Positions 1 through 7,253 of a stretch of 64,000 bases of DNA are shown piece by piece. A program made the position numbers and the translations under genes. Under the pieces are notes generated by a model, which saw only the letters and a list, made by a program, of their open reading frames with translations, searched no databases and was not told the origin of the DNA. The first letter of the stretch is position 1. The number at the start of each line of letters is the position of its first letter. The DNA comes from an uncultured Clostridia bacterium (GTDB lineage: Bacteria > Bacillota > Clostridia > Christensenellales > Pumilibacteraceae), in the NCBI GenBank assembly GCA_948440265.1, contig CAOJOK010000001.1, forward strand, positions 248,001 to 312,000, given 5' to 3'.

Positions 1-491
1 CCGATAATATAAGCAAATGTATCCACCAAACACGGCGTCACAAACACAAAAAACAAGCCCGCCGTCCTATAAGGCCCGTCGAATTGATTTATTCCAAGCA
101 TATAAATAAACAAAGTTGTCGGATAAATCAAAGTTAAAATAGTGCCCGTAGCATTGCTTATCGTTCTCTTTTTACTGAACATAGTGTATATAGCGCAAAC
201 TATAATTACCAAAAGCAACACTCCGAAGTATGCCGTTATTCCGCCGCTCTGCTTGAACTCCGTAACAAGTATAAAAACTAAGTACCCTAAAATAATATTC
301 AATAAAATAAGCTGGTCATAAGTTTTGGAGTACCTATTGGATATGGCTTTTGCCATTTCCAAGCTTGCGCCCACCATAATCGAAACAGTAAAAATATCGT
401 ACGCAAAACCGAAACCGAGAAGACTTAAAGTCAAAACGCCGGCATAGACAATAAAAATAAATATACCTGTTATTATTCTTTTAAATTTCAT
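1..491 (-). CDS. cdsA: Phosphatidate cytidylyltransferase, partial (3' end outside window)
   Basis: Makes CDP-diacylglycerol from phosphatidate and CTP in the cytoplasmic membrane, the branch point of phospholipid synthesis. The frame is open from the ATG at 489-491 to the window edge, so only about 163 N-terminal residues are present. They are strongly hydrophobic, with several membrane helices, and end in the CdsA hallmark Asp-Thr-Phe-Ala-Tyr-Ile-Ile-Gly. The start codon directly abuts the stop of uppS, so translation is probably coupled. The order frr-uppS-cdsA is the usual one in Bacillota. Identity rests on the motif, hydrophobicity and position; the C-terminal signature lies outside the window. 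Confidence 0.88.
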   Translation of the reverse strand, partial: MKFKRIITGIFIFIVYAGVLTLSLLGFGFAYDIFTVSIMVGASLEMAKAISNRYSKTYDQLILLNIILGYLVFILVTEFKQSGGITAYFGVLLLVIIVCAIYTMFSKKRTISNATGTILTLIYPTTLFIYMLGINQFDGPYRTAGLFFVFVTPCLVDTFAYII

Positions 492-1193
492 TTATACTTT
501 TCCGAATCTTCTGTCTCTTTTTTCGTATTCAGCTAAAATAGATTGCAACTCACTTTCATTAAAGTCAGGCCAAAGCGTATTTGTTACAATCACTTCGCTG
601 TAAGCCGCCTGATAAAGCATAAAGTTGCTCAACCGATATTCTCCGCTTGTCCTAACTATCAAATCGGGGTCAGGCAAACCCGATGTGTACAGATGTGAAG
701 CAAATATTTCTTCATTCACTTCTTTTCCTTCCTGCACGCATTTATTGACCGCACGAATAATTTCATCTCGACTGCCGTAATTCAGACCTATATTGACCAC
801 GGCTTTTTCACCGTCGGCGCTTTCCGAAACTACTTTGTCAAGGCTGGCTCTGATGTCTGCATCGAAATACGAAAGGTCGCCCATAAACACAACCTTAACG
901 CCTTCATCAATCAATTCTTTAAGCATATCATAAATATTCTCTCGAATCAACTGCATTAAGGCGGCAACTTCGTCTTTGGGACGGTTGCGATTTTCCGTAG
1001 AAAAGGCAAAGAGAGAAACAACCTTTATCCCAAGGCGAACGCAAGCGGTAATAATTTTGCGCATCGTTTTGACGCCCTCTCTGTGTCCGAACTTGCGCGG
1101 TAAAAGCCGCTTTGTAGCCCACCGTCCGTTTCCGTCCATAATGAAAGCTATGTGCGTGGGTAACCTGTCTTTGTCGATTTTATCAGACTTCAA
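492..1193 (-). CDS. uppS: Undecaprenyl diphosphate synthase (cis-prenyltransferase)
   Basis: Adds isopentenyl units in cis to farnesyl diphosphate to give the C55 lipid carrier for peptidoglycan and wall polymers. The diagnostic Met-Asp-Gly-Asn-Gly-Arg-Trp-Ala loop is at residues 19-26, with Asp20 as the catalytic metal-binding residue. The late Arg-Thr-Ser-Gly-Glu...Arg-Leu-Ser-Asn-Phe block and Trp-Pro-Asp-Phe are also present. The family usually has Gly-Gly-Glu where this protein has Ser-Gly-Glu. The 233-residue length is normal. The start is a TTG preceded by a GGAG about 4 nt upstream and overlaps the end of frr by 11 nt, which suggests translational coupling. Confidence 0.95.
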   Translation of the reverse strand: MKSDKIDKDRLPTHIAFIMDGNGRWATKRLLPRKFGHREGVKTMRKIITACVRLGIKVVSLFAFSTENRNRPKDEVAALMQLIRENIYDMLKELIDEGVKVVFMGDLSYFDADIRASLDKVVSESADGEKAVVNIGLNYGSRDEIIRAVNKCVQEGKEVNEEIFASHLYTSGLPDPDLIVRTSGEYRLSNFMLYQAAYSEVIVTNTLWPDFNESELQSILAEYEKRDRRFGKV

Positions 1194-1758
1194 GAATCTC
1201 CGCCTCTTTCTCTTTAAATAATTTATCGGCGTTTTCGATTGCTTTATCGAGAATTTTCTGAACTTCTTTTTCTATAGTTACAACTTCGTCTTCCGTCACC
1301 AAGCTGTCTTTTTTCAGCTTTTTAACCGCTTCGAGAATGTCACGGCGCTCGTTGCGCAGAACAACTTTGGAATCTTCCGCCGTCTTTTTTATCTGCTTGC
1401 AAAGCTCTTTACGCCTTTCTTCCGTAAGTTGCGGGAATATCAATCTGATATTTTTGCCGTCATCGGATGGATTAATACCTATATCCGACGCCGCTATCGC
1501 CTTACTGACTTCTTTAAGCATACTCGCATCCCAAAGAGAAATCATAAGCGTTCTCGCGTCGGGAACGGTTATATTTGCCATTTGATTCAAGGGAGTCGGT
1601 GTACCGTAATAGTCAACCACAATCTTATTCAGTATCTGCGGATTGGCTCTACCTGCCCTTACGGTAAGCAATTCGCCTTTAAGATGTTCGAGCGCCTTGC
1701 CGATGCGAGACTCATACTTGTCAAACTCACTTTTCACCTGAGGATTATTTATATTCAT
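1183..1758 (-). CDS. frr: Ribosome recycling factor
   Basis: Acts with EF-G to split the post-termination ribosome so that subunits can be reused. The 191-residue protein has the normal RRF length, including the conserved Arg-Ala-Gly-Arg-Ala-Asn-Pro block in the first helix region and the Tyr-Tyr-Gly-Thr-Pro-Thr-Pro-Leu-Asn-Gln segment of the beta domain. The C-terminal third is the charged helical part of the three-helix bundle. A good ribosome binding site (AGGAGG) precedes the ATG. It lies between pyrH and uppS and has its own likely promoter in the 67-nt gap upstream, so it may be expressed partly independently of rpsB-tsf-pyrH. Confidence 0.96.
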   Translation of the reverse strand: MNINNPQVKSEFDKYESRIGKALEHLKGELLTVRAGRANPQILNKIVVDYYGTPTPLNQMANITVPDARTLMISLWDASMLKEVSKAIAASDIGINPSDDGKNIRLIFPQLTEERRKELCKQIKKTAEDSKVVLRNERRDILEAVKKLKKDSLVTEDEVVTIEKEVQKILDKAIENADKLFKEKEAEILEV

Positions 1759-1790
1759 AAATCGACCTCCTAACGTCTATAATCACAACT

Positions 1791-1819
1791 ATTATATCAA
1801 ATATATAAAAATAAAACAA
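1791..1819 (-). promoter_or_regulatory. Internal sigma-A-type promoter for frr-uppS-cdsA
   Basis: On the minus strand, a TTGTTT -35 (1814-1819) and a TATAAT -10 (1791-1796) are separated by 17 nt. The -10 is extended by a TGA just before it. It sits in the pyrH-frr gap, about 30 nt from the frr ATG. The call rests on sequence match only. Confidence 0.6.
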
Positions 1820-1825
1820 CTATAT

Positions 1826-2521
1826 TTAACTGATAATAGTACCGATTTTTTCTCCCATAGCCGCCTTTATAAGTCCTTTTTCACTGTTTAACCCGAAAGC
1901 TATAATGGGAATTTTGTTTTCCATACACATCGTTACGGAAGTAATGTCCATAACGTTCAAGCCCTTGTTTATGACATCCATATATGACAAGGAGTCATAC
2001 TTAACGGCTTTAGGATTCTTTTTGGGGTCGCTGTCATAAACGCCGTCTATGTTTTTAGCCATTAACAGCACATCCGCTTTTATTTCGGCGGCACGCAACG
2101 CCGCACCGGAGTCCGTAGAAAAATACGGGTTTCCCGTACCGCAAGCAAATATGACGATTCTGCGGCATTCGAAATGTCTCAACGCTTTTCTCAAAATGTA
2201 AGGCTCGGCAACCGACGGAATACTCAATGCCGTCTGTACGCGAGTGGGAACGCCCTTTTTCTCGATGGCATTCTGCAGGGCCAAAGCATTCATAATAGTT
2301 GCAAGCATACCCATATGGTCTGCCGTAACTCTATCCATATTTATTCCTTGTCTGCCGCGCCAAAAGTTACCGCCACCGACGACAACGGCAATATCCATAC
2401 CTTTTGCGTGCAACTCGACAAGTTGGGACACCACGTTTTCCACCATATCCGGATTTATGCCCACACCCTCTTTTCCTGCAAGCGCTTCACCGCTTATTTT
2501 AAGCAATACTCTGTTAAACAT
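1826..2521 (-). CDS. pyrH: UMP kinase
   Basis: Phosphorylates UMP to UDP with ATP, a hexameric allosteric enzyme of the amino-acid-kinase fold that feeds UTP and CTP synthesis. The 231 residues show the bacterial PyrH N-terminus (Leu-Leu-Lys-Ile-Ser-Gly-Glu-Ala-Leu) with the phosphate-binding Lys, then Val-Val-Gly-Gly-Gly-Asn-Phe-Trp-Arg-Gly, Asp-His-Met-Gly-Met-Leu-Ala-Thr, and Phe-Ala-Cys-Gly-Thr-Gly-Asn-Pro-Tyr-Phe-Ser-Thr-Asp. All are typical of PyrH and not of other family members. It lies in the standard rpsB-tsf-pyrH-frr order. A strong hairpin separates it from tsf, so some upstream transcription may end before pyrH. Confidence 0.97.
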   Translation of the reverse strand: MFNRVLLKISGEALAGKEGVGINPDMVENVVSQLVELHAKGMDIAVVVGGGNFWRGRQGINMDRVTADHMGMLATIMNALALQNAIEKKGVPTRVQTALSIPSVAEPYILRKALRHFECRRIVIFACGTGNPYFSTDSGAALRAAEIKADVLLMAKNIDGVYDSDPKKNPKAVKYDSLSYMDVINKGLNVMDITSVTMCMENKIPIIAFGLNSEKGLIKAAMGEKIGTIIS

Positions 2522-2543
2522 ATCGTCCTCCGAATGTATTAAA

Positions 2544-2574
2544 ATAATAGGACACCGAAATCGTGTCCTATTAT
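2544..2574 (-). terminator. Hairpin between tsf and pyrH (possible partial terminator)
   Basis: A perfect 12-bp inverted repeat (2544-2555 with 2563-2574, 7-nt loop) is followed on the minus strand by a short T-rich tract (ATTTTAATA). The tail is weaker than in a full intrinsic terminator and there is no obvious pyrH promoter behind it. It could reduce read-through or act as an RNA processing or stabilising hairpin. Confidence 0.5.
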
Positions 2575-2581
2575 CTTTGTT

Positions 2582-3499
2582 TTATTTTTGCAGCTTTGCG
2601 ATTTCTTCGGCAAAGTTTTCGTTCTTCTTTTCCAAGCCTTCGCCCATAACGAAATACTTGAATCTTGCGACATCTATTTTCGCACCGAGGTTATTTGCCG
2701 TCTCGGCAACCACTTGATTGACCCTTTTCGAATTGTCTTTAACAAACTCTTGGTCAAGCAAACATATATTTGCAAAAAACTTTTTGATTCTGCCGCCAAT
2801 CATCTTCTCGACCACGTTCGCAGGCTTGCCTTCATTCAACGCTTGAGCAGTAAGAATCTCTTTTTCGTGAGCAACTTCTTCCTCGGGAACTTCCGATTCT
2901 CTAACATATTTGGGGGCAAACGCCGCAATGTGCAATGCTATGTCGTGGCACATTGCTTTGAATTCGGCTTTCGAATTGAGATTTTTATCGGTTTGCACTT
3001 CAACGAGAACACCGATTTTTCCGCCCATATGAATATAGCCGTCAATCAAACCGCTCTTTGTAGCAAACTTAACAAATCTTCTGACGGAAATCTTTTCTCC
3101 GATTTTTGCCGTGGCATTGTTTACGAGGTCTAACACCGTTCCTTCGCTGCACTTAACAGTCAAAAGCTCTTCAACCGTCTGCGCGTCGGACGATATAATA
3201 GCGCCGCAAACCTGCTTGCAAAGCTCAACGAAAGTTGCCGATGCGGAAACAAAGTCGGATTCGCAGTTTATTTCCACCATAGCGCCGGTTTTTCCGTCTG
3301 CGGAAACATCGGTATAAACAACGCCTTCGGACGCTATTCTCGATGCTTTTTTTGCCGCAATGTTGACGCCCTGCTCTCTCAAATATTCGGCAGCCTTTTC
3401 CATATCGCCGTTGGTATGCGTAAGCGCCTTTTTGCAGTCCATCATACCTGCGCCCGTTCTGTTTCTCAATTCTGCCACATCTGTTGCTTTAAATGACAT
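2582..3499 (-). CDS. tsf: Translation elongation factor Ts
   Basis: Nucleotide-exchange factor that recycles EF-Tu-GDP to EF-Tu-GTP. The UBA-like N-terminus carries the conserved Leu-Arg-Asn-Arg-Thr-Gly-Ala-Gly-Met-Met-Asp-Cys-Lys-Lys-Ala-Leu motif at about residues 11-26. The core domains follow, including Glu-Ile-Asn-Cys-Glu-Ser-Asp-Phe-Val. The 305-residue length is normal for a full two-lobed EF-Ts. It follows rpsB after an 18-nt gap containing an AGAGGAG-type ribosome binding site, so the two are one transcription unit. Confidence 0.97.
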   Translation of the reverse strand: MSFKATDVAELRNRTGAGMMDCKKALTHTNGDMEKAAEYLREQGVNIAAKKASRIASEGVVYTDVSADGKTGAMVEINCESDFVSASATFVELCKQVCGAIISSDAQTVEELLTVKCSEGTVLDLVNNATAKIGEKISVRRFVKFATKSGLIDGYIHMGGKIGVLVEVQTDKNLNSKAEFKAMCHDIALHIAAFAPKYVRESEVPEEEVAHEKEILTAQALNEGKPANVVEKMIGGRIKKFFANICLLDQEFVKDNSKRVNQVVAETANNLGAKIDVARFKYFVMGEGLEKKNENFAEEIAKLQK

Positions 3500-3517
3500 T
3501 TTTAAATCTCCTCTATA

Positions 3518-4315
3518 TTATGCCTCTTCAGTTGCCGGCTTTTCCGCTTCTTCGACAACTTCCTGTTGTGCAACTTCTCTTGCAACGGCTTCAGCCTCTG
3601 CCTGCTTTCTCGCAGCCAGACCTTCTTCGCCTTCTTTCGCTTCTATGACTGCGTCCGCCATTGCACCGGCGATAAGCTTGATGGCACGGATAGCGTCATC
3701 GTTGCCCGCAATAACATAATCGACTTCATCGGGGTCGCAGTTTGTATCGACAAGTCCGACTATAGGTATATTCAAACTTCTCGCTTCGGCAACCGCAAGA
3801 TGTTCCTTTTTGGTGTCCACGACGAACAGAGCGCCGGGAAGCGTGCGCATATCCTTGATACCGCCGAGATTTTCTTCCAACTTATCGCGCTCGGCAATCA
3901 ACTTAATGACTTCTTTTTTGGGAAGAAGAGCGAATTCCCCCATCTTTTCCATAAGATTGAGTTTATTGAGCCTTTCTATTCTCGAACGCATAGTCGTGAA
4001 ATTGGTAAGCGTTCCGCCCAACCATCTCGATTTCATATAGAACATACCGCATCTTTCGGCTTCGAGCTGAATGGCTTCTTGAGCCTGCTTCTTCGTGCCG
4101 ACAAAGAGAATGGGTTTGCCCGAAAGCGCAACTTCTTTTATGAAAGCATACGCTTCGTCGATAAGACCTACCGTCTTTTCCAAATTGATGATGTATATAT
4201 CGTTACGTGCCGTATAGATATACTTCTTCATCTTCGGGTTCCACTTGCGCGTAGGGTGACCGAAATGCACTCCCGCTTCAAGCAGTTGCTTCATAGAAAC
4301 AACATTATTAGTCAT
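3518..4315 (-). CDS. rpsB: 30S ribosomal protein S2
   Basis: Small-subunit ribosomal protein that binds late in assembly and contacts S1 and the Shine-Dalgarno region. The start used here is the ATG at 4313-4315, with GGAGG 7 nt upstream. It gives [17 protein letters not shown], the canonical S2 N-terminus. An upstream in-frame extension would add 33 non-homologous residues and is rejected. The protein is 265 residues, ending in a Glu/Ala-rich acidic tail after the Lys-Glu-Gly-Glu-Glu-Gly region, longer than the bare S2 core. First gene of the operon, with a near-consensus promoter and about 115 nt of leader upstream. Confidence 0.97.
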   Translation of the reverse strand: MTNNVVSMKQLLEAGVHFGHPTRKWNPKMKKYIYTARNDIYIINLEKTVGLIDEAYAFIKEVALSGKPILFVGTKKQAQEAIQLEAERCGMFYMKSRWLGGTLTNFTTMRSRIERLNKLNLMEKMGEFALLPKKEVIKLIAERDKLEENLGGIKDMRTLPGALFVVDTKKEHLAVAEARSLNIPIVGLVDTNCDPDEVDYVIAGNDDAIRAIKLIAGAMADAVIEAKEGEEGLAARKQAEAEAVAREVAQQEVVEEAEKPATEEA

Positions 4316-4436
4316 ATTTGTACCTCCTGTTTTTCCCTCCCCGGTCATCTGCTCGGCTTTTACACGCAAGGCATAAAGATTTACCTTTGCGCAACAGAAA
4401 AACCAATCCGACACGGGTGCGAATTTAACCTGTTAG

Positions 4437-4465
4437 AGTATATCACAGTTTTAAACATAAATCAA
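4437..4465 (-). promoter_or_regulatory. Sigma-A-type promoter of the rpsB-tsf-pyrH-frr-uppS-cdsA operon
   Basis: Minus-strand TTGATT -35 (4460-4465) and TATACT -10 (4437-4442) with a 17-nt spacer. The transcript would carry about 115 nt of 5' leader before the rpsB ATG. Such a leader could hold an S2 autoregulatory structure, but I see no hairpin I would commit to. Confidence 0.75.
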
Positions 4466-4478
4466 CTGTTTTAAAACC

Positions 4479-4498
4479 GCTTTTTCAAGAAAAAAAGC
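4479..4498 (-). terminator. Possible weak terminator after the DUF1292 gene
   Basis: Seven-base inverted repeat GCTTTTT / AAAAAGC with a 6-nt loop, followed on the minus strand by GGTTTTAAAA. It lies just past the DUF1292 stop and before the rpsB promoter. The stem is short and AT-rich, so the call is tentative. Confidence 0.35.
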
Positions 4499-4506
4499 AT
4501 TTTCTG

Positions 4507-4914
4507 TTATTTCTTCTTATGATGTCCGCAAGAACAAGCGGAGTCGCCGCAGTCATCGTGCTCGCAGTCACAATCACCGTCGCATTCTCCGTCGCCGCAG
4601 TCATCGCAATGACAGCAGTCACAGCTTTCCATATCGGAAACCGCTTTGACATACTCGGCAAAAGCGTTATCCTTAACTTGCTCGTCCGTGACCGGAATAA
4701 ACCTGTCTTCTTCTCCGTCGCCTTCTTTTATTTCAAAGATAATGGCTTCGTCATCGCCGAGTCCTTCCATCGGTTCCACCGGCTGCAATAATTCGTATAT
4801 TTTATCGTTAAGCTCTACACAAGCTATTTCGAAAAACTCTATGGGATTATCGTCATCGTCATATAATGTGATAACATTATCGCTTTCGAAAATTTCTACG
4901 TTGTCTCTTTTCAT
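4507..4914 (-). CDS. DUF1292 (YrzB-like) protein with an 11-cysteine acidic tail
   Basis: Residues 1 to about 90 match the DUF1292 pattern of small acidic Bacillota proteins of unknown function (...Ile-Thr-Leu-Tyr-Asp-Asp-Asp-Asp-Asn-Pro-Ile-Glu-Phe...). In that family the gene is commonly found beside ruvX, as here, with a 2-nt gap. After residue 96 the protein continues into a tail of about 39 residues with 11 Cys and 4 His set among Asp and Gly, in repeated Cys-Asp-Cys, Cys-Cys-His-Cys and Cys-Ser-Cys arrangements, ending His-His-Lys-Lys-Lys. The tail looks like a metal ligand cluster or metallothionein-like module. Its function is not known, and the metal-binding idea is inference from composition. 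Confidence 0.8.
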   Translation of the reverse strand: MKRDNVEIFESDNVITLYDDDDNPIEFFEIACVELNDKIYELLQPVEPMEGLGDDEAIIFEIKEGDGEEDRFIPVTDEQVKDNAFAEYVKAVSDMESCDCCHCDDCGDGECDGDCDCEHDDCGDSACSCGHHKKK

Positions 4915-4916
4915 AT

Positions 4917-5339
4917 TTAAATACTCCTTAAATTTTTACTGTCGAGATAGCTTTGTAAAATCAATCTCGCAGCCATACTATCAACTAATTTTTTGCGCTC
5001 CGCAAATCCGACGCCGCCTTGCGTCAAAATCTCTTCGGCTTCGACGCTTGTCAATCTTTCGTCTTGATACACGACGTCAAGCCCCGACACTTTCTGCAAA
5101 ACACGTCCGAAAGCTTTTGTCTTTTCCGCACGCGGTCCCTGCGTACCGTCCATATTAAGCGGCAAACCCACAACTATAAGCTGTGCATTTTCTCTTATCG
5201 CAATATCTGCGACATAATCAATCGCACATCGCATAGATTTCATCTTATAAGTTTTAAGCGGAGAAGCTATGATTTCCAATTCATCGCTTATCGCAAGCCC
5301 TGTGCGTGCATCGCCGTAATCTACACACAAAATTCTCAT
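4917..5339 (-). CDS. ruvX: Putative pre-16S rRNA nuclease / Holliday junction resolvase-like YqgF
   Basis: RNase H-fold protein of the RuvX/YqgF family, linked to 5'-end maturation of 16S rRNA and possibly to Holliday junctions. At 140 residues it has the family length. It opens Met-Arg-Ile-Leu-Cys-Val-Asp-Tyr-Gly-Asp-Ala-Arg-Thr-Gly-Leu-Ala, where the first Asp is catalytic. It continues with Val-Val-Gly-Leu-Pro-Leu-Asn-Met-Asp-Gly-Thr, then Asp-Glu-Arg-Leu-Thr-Ser-Val-Glu-Ala-Glu, and ends near Asp-Ser-Met-Ala-Ala. The ATG at 5337-5339 is chosen by homology; the longer reading would begin at a TTG with no ribosome binding site. A TATAAT lies only 6 nt before this ATG, so the mRNA may be leaderless. 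Confidence 0.93.
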   Translation of the reverse strand: MRILCVDYGDARTGLAISDELEIIASPLKTYKMKSMRCAIDYVADIAIRENAQLIVVGLPLNMDGTQGPRAEKTKAFGRVLQKVSGLDVVYQDERLTSVEAEEILTQGGVGFAERKKLVDSMAARLILQSYLDSKNLRSI

Positions 5340-5345
5340 TGTCTT

Positions 5346-5374
5346 ATTATACCATACATTTTTTGAAAAGTCAG
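5346..5374 (-). promoter_or_regulatory. Extended -10 promoter predicting a leaderless ruvX transcript
   Basis: Minus-strand CTGACT -35 (5369-5374), 17-nt spacer, and TGG-TATAAT extended -10 (hexamer 5346-5351). Only six nucleotides separate the hexamer from the ruvX ATG, so transcription would begin at or next to the A of the start codon. No ribosome binding site is visible. Confidence 0.65.
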
Positions 5375-5395
5375 CAATTTCATAGCTGTTTTTCA

Positions 5396-5434
5396 AAATA
5401 AAAAAGGACGCGTAGTCAACGACCGCGTCCCCCC
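5396..5434 (-). terminator. Intrinsic terminator after the small YtxH-like gene
   Basis: Minus strand GGACGCG...CGCGTCC (5424-5430 paired with 5406-5412, 11-nt loop), followed immediately by six T residues and more T/A. It is the end of the unit containing the 57-residue protein and separates it from ruvX. Confidence 0.85.
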
Positions 5435-5447
5435 TTTTTATAGGATA

Positions 5448-5621
5448 TTATTGAGCGTCTGACAAACCGGACTGCTGTCCGCCTGTCGTTTGAGCTATTT
5501 TCTCCATAACTGCGTCTTCCGCATCGGAAACCGCCTTTCTGACTTTACCGTTCTTGCTGGCAATATACATACCGAGCGCGGCACCCAAAGCCATTCCTAC
5601 GATAATTTTGCTGCTCATCAT
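5448..5621 (-). CDS. Small membrane-anchored protein, YtxH-like (57 aa)
   Basis: A 57-codon frame with two adjacent ATGs, preceded by AGGAGG; the second ATG, 6 nt from the site, is as likely as the first. The N-terminus is Met-Met-Ser-Ser-Lys followed by a Gly/Ala-rich hydrophobic stretch of about 17 residues (Ile-Ile-Val-Gly-Met-Ala-Leu-Gly-Ala-Ala-Leu-Gly-Met). A charged helical segment and a Gln/Gly/Ser-rich tail follow. The layout resembles YtxH/YvlD-type small anchored proteins, but this is only general resemblance. Function unknown. It has its own intrinsic terminator directly downstream, which supports it being a real gene. Confidence 0.7.
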   Translation of the reverse strand: MMSSKIIVGMALGAALGMYIASKNGKVRKAVSDAEDAVMEKIAQTTGGQQSGLSDAQ

Positions 5622-5686
5622 ACACCTCCTATATAGTACTGTTATTATCTGCCGTAAGTACGATAATTATTATGGAGAATATATTT

Positions 5687-6070
5687 TTATGCTTTTTGTT
5701 TTTTATAATTTTCCAAATAATCGTGGACTGCCGCTTTAATAGCTTCTTCTGCTAGGACAGAACAATGAAGCTTTTGCGCGGGAAGACCGCCCAACGACTC
5801 GACTACCTGTCTGTTTGTGATTTTCAATGCTTCGTCTATGGTTTTTCCTTTAATCATCTGCGTAGCGACCGACGAAGTTGCTATCGCCGCTGCGCATCCG
5901 AAAGTTTGAAAGCTAACGTCTTGAATAACGTCGTTTTCATCGATTTTCATAAAAATTTTCATTATATCGCCGCAAGTAGCATTGCCAACAGTGCCGACGC
6001 CGTTTGCATCGGATAACTCGCCGACGTTTTGCGGATTGGAAAACTCTTTCATAACTCTTTCATTATACAT
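5687..6070 (-). CDS. iscU: Iron-sulfur cluster assembly scaffold, NifU/IscU type
   Basis: Scaffold on which [2Fe-2S] clusters are built with sulfur from the neighbouring cysteine desulfurase. The 127 residues include the three conserved ligand cysteines: Cys33 in Ala-Thr-Cys-Gly-Asp (with the exchange-promoting Asp35), Cys59 in Phe-Gly-Cys-Ala-Ala-Ala, and Cys103 in Lys-Leu-His-Cys-Ser-Val. The protein starts Met-Tyr-Asn-Glu-Arg-Val-Met, like N-terminal NifU domains of Clostridia, and has no extra C-terminal domain. It overlaps the end of iscS by 8 nt, so the two are probably translated in a coupled way. Confidence 0.95.
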   Translation of the reverse strand: MYNERVMKEFSNPQNVGELSDANGVGTVGNATCGDIMKIFMKIDENDVIQDVSFQTFGCAAAIATSSVATQMIKGKTIDEALKITNRQVVESLGGLPAQKLHCSVLAEEAIKAAVHDYLENYKKQKA

Positions 6071-7247
6071 ACTTTTTTTCTCCTTTAAATTCGCTGAATA
6101 ACGGTGACAATCTTCTCAAATCGTTAACTGCATTCACCACCTGTTCTATAACGTAATCGACGTCGTCCTTTGTCGTATATTTTCCGAACGAAAATCTTAT
6201 AGACCCGTGCGCTTTTTCTATAGGCAGACCAGTTGCCAGCAGCACGTGAGACGGGTCCAACGAGCCCGACGAACAGGCAGAGCCCGACGAACAGGCAATG
6301 CCTGCCATATCCAAGCGTAACAGCAACGATTCCCCTTCTATAAATTCAAACGCAAAATTCGCATTCTGCGGCAATCTCTGCTTCCTGTCGCCGTTATAAA
6401 CGACGTAAGGCACTCTTTCTTCGATGCTTTTAACAAAGTAATCTCGCAATTTTTTAATCTTCAAAGAGTTTTCTTCGAGATTTTCCAAAGCCAAACGTAG
6501 TGCTTCCGACATTCCGACGACAAAAGGTACATTCGTAGTGCCGCCGCGCATAGAACGCTCTTGATGTCCGCCTGCTATAAACTTATCCGGCTTTATTCCG
6601 CTTTTAATATATAAAACGCCTATTCCCTTCGGTCCGTAAAATTTATGCGCGGAGAACGTCAAAAGGTCGACATTCCAATCTCTTATCTTCACAGGCACGG
6701 AGCCCATTGCCTGCACGGCATCGGTGTGAAAAATCGCACCGTGTTTATGAGCAATCTCACATAATTCTTTTACGGGCTGCAATGTTCCTATTTCGTTGTT
6801 TGCAGTCATCACCGAAACCAGAATCGTATCGTCGGTAATAGCTTTCTCCAAATATTCCGGCAATACCATTCCCTTGTCGTTCACAGGCAGGTAGACAACG
6901 TCAAACCCCTGCTTTTCCAACTGCGCGGCAGAACCGAGCATTGCCGCGTGTTCGATACTGCTGATAATTATTCGTTTTCCTTTGTGCGAATATGCCGAAG
7001 CTATTCCTTTCAACGCCCAGTTATCGCCTTCCGTACCGCCCGACGTAAAATATATTTCGGTAGGTTTAACTCCAAGCAGCTCGGCAATCCTACGCCGCGA
7101 CGAATCAACTGCATTGGCGCCGTCTCTGCCGAAACAGTGCAGACTGTTGGCATTCCCGAATTTCTCTGTAAAATAAGGTTTCATCGCTTCGAACACACGT
7201 TCGTCTAACGGCGTAGTGGCCGAATAATCCAAATAAACTCTTTTCAT
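6063..7247 (-). CDS. iscS: Cysteine desulfurase, NifS/IscS class I
   Basis: PLP enzyme that removes sulfur from cysteine as a persulfide for Fe-S cluster and tRNA thiolation pathways. The N-terminus is Val-Tyr-Leu-Asp-Tyr-Ser-Ala-Thr-Thr-Pro-Leu. The PLP lysine is in Ser-Ala-His-Lys-Phe-Tyr-Gly-Pro-Lys-Gly, and the catalytic Cys lies in the mobile loop Ser-Ser-Gly-Ser-Ala-Cys-Ser-Ser-Gly, as in class I desulfurases. The 394-residue length is normal. It follows the Rrf2 regulator after 6 nt and precedes iscU, giving the Rrf2-NifS-NifU operon common in Clostridia. Whether its main role is general Fe-S assembly or tRNA sulfur supply cannot be told here. Confidence 0.96.
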   Translation of the reverse strand: MKRVYLDYSATTPLDERVFEAMKPYFTEKFGNANSLHCFGRDGANAVDSSRRRIAELLGVKPTEIYFTSGGTEGDNWALKGIASAYSHKGKRIIISSIEHAAMLGSAAQLEKQGFDVVYLPVNDKGMVLPEYLEKAITDDTILVSVMTANNEIGTLQPVKELCEIAHKHGAIFHTDAVQAMGSVPVKIRDWNVDLLTFSAHKFYGPKGIGVLYIKSGIKPDKFIAGGHQERSMRGGTTNVPFVVGMSEALRLALENLEENSLKIKKLRDYFVKSIEERVPYVVYNGDRKQRLPQNANFAFEFIEGESLLLRLDMAGIACSSGSACSSGSLDPSHVLLATGLPIEKAHGSIRFSFGKYTTKDDVDYVIEQVVNAVNDLRRLSPLFSEFKGEKKYV

Positions 7248-7253
7248 ATCTTT

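Noticed and set aside
4316..4414. 33-residue N-terminal extension of S2
   Set aside because: Non-homologous, and GGAGG sits directly before the internal ATG at 4313-4315.
3566..4474. 302-residue plus-strand frame opposite rpsB
   Set aside because: Shadow of the strongly biased rpsB coding strand; no homology-like motifs and no start signals.
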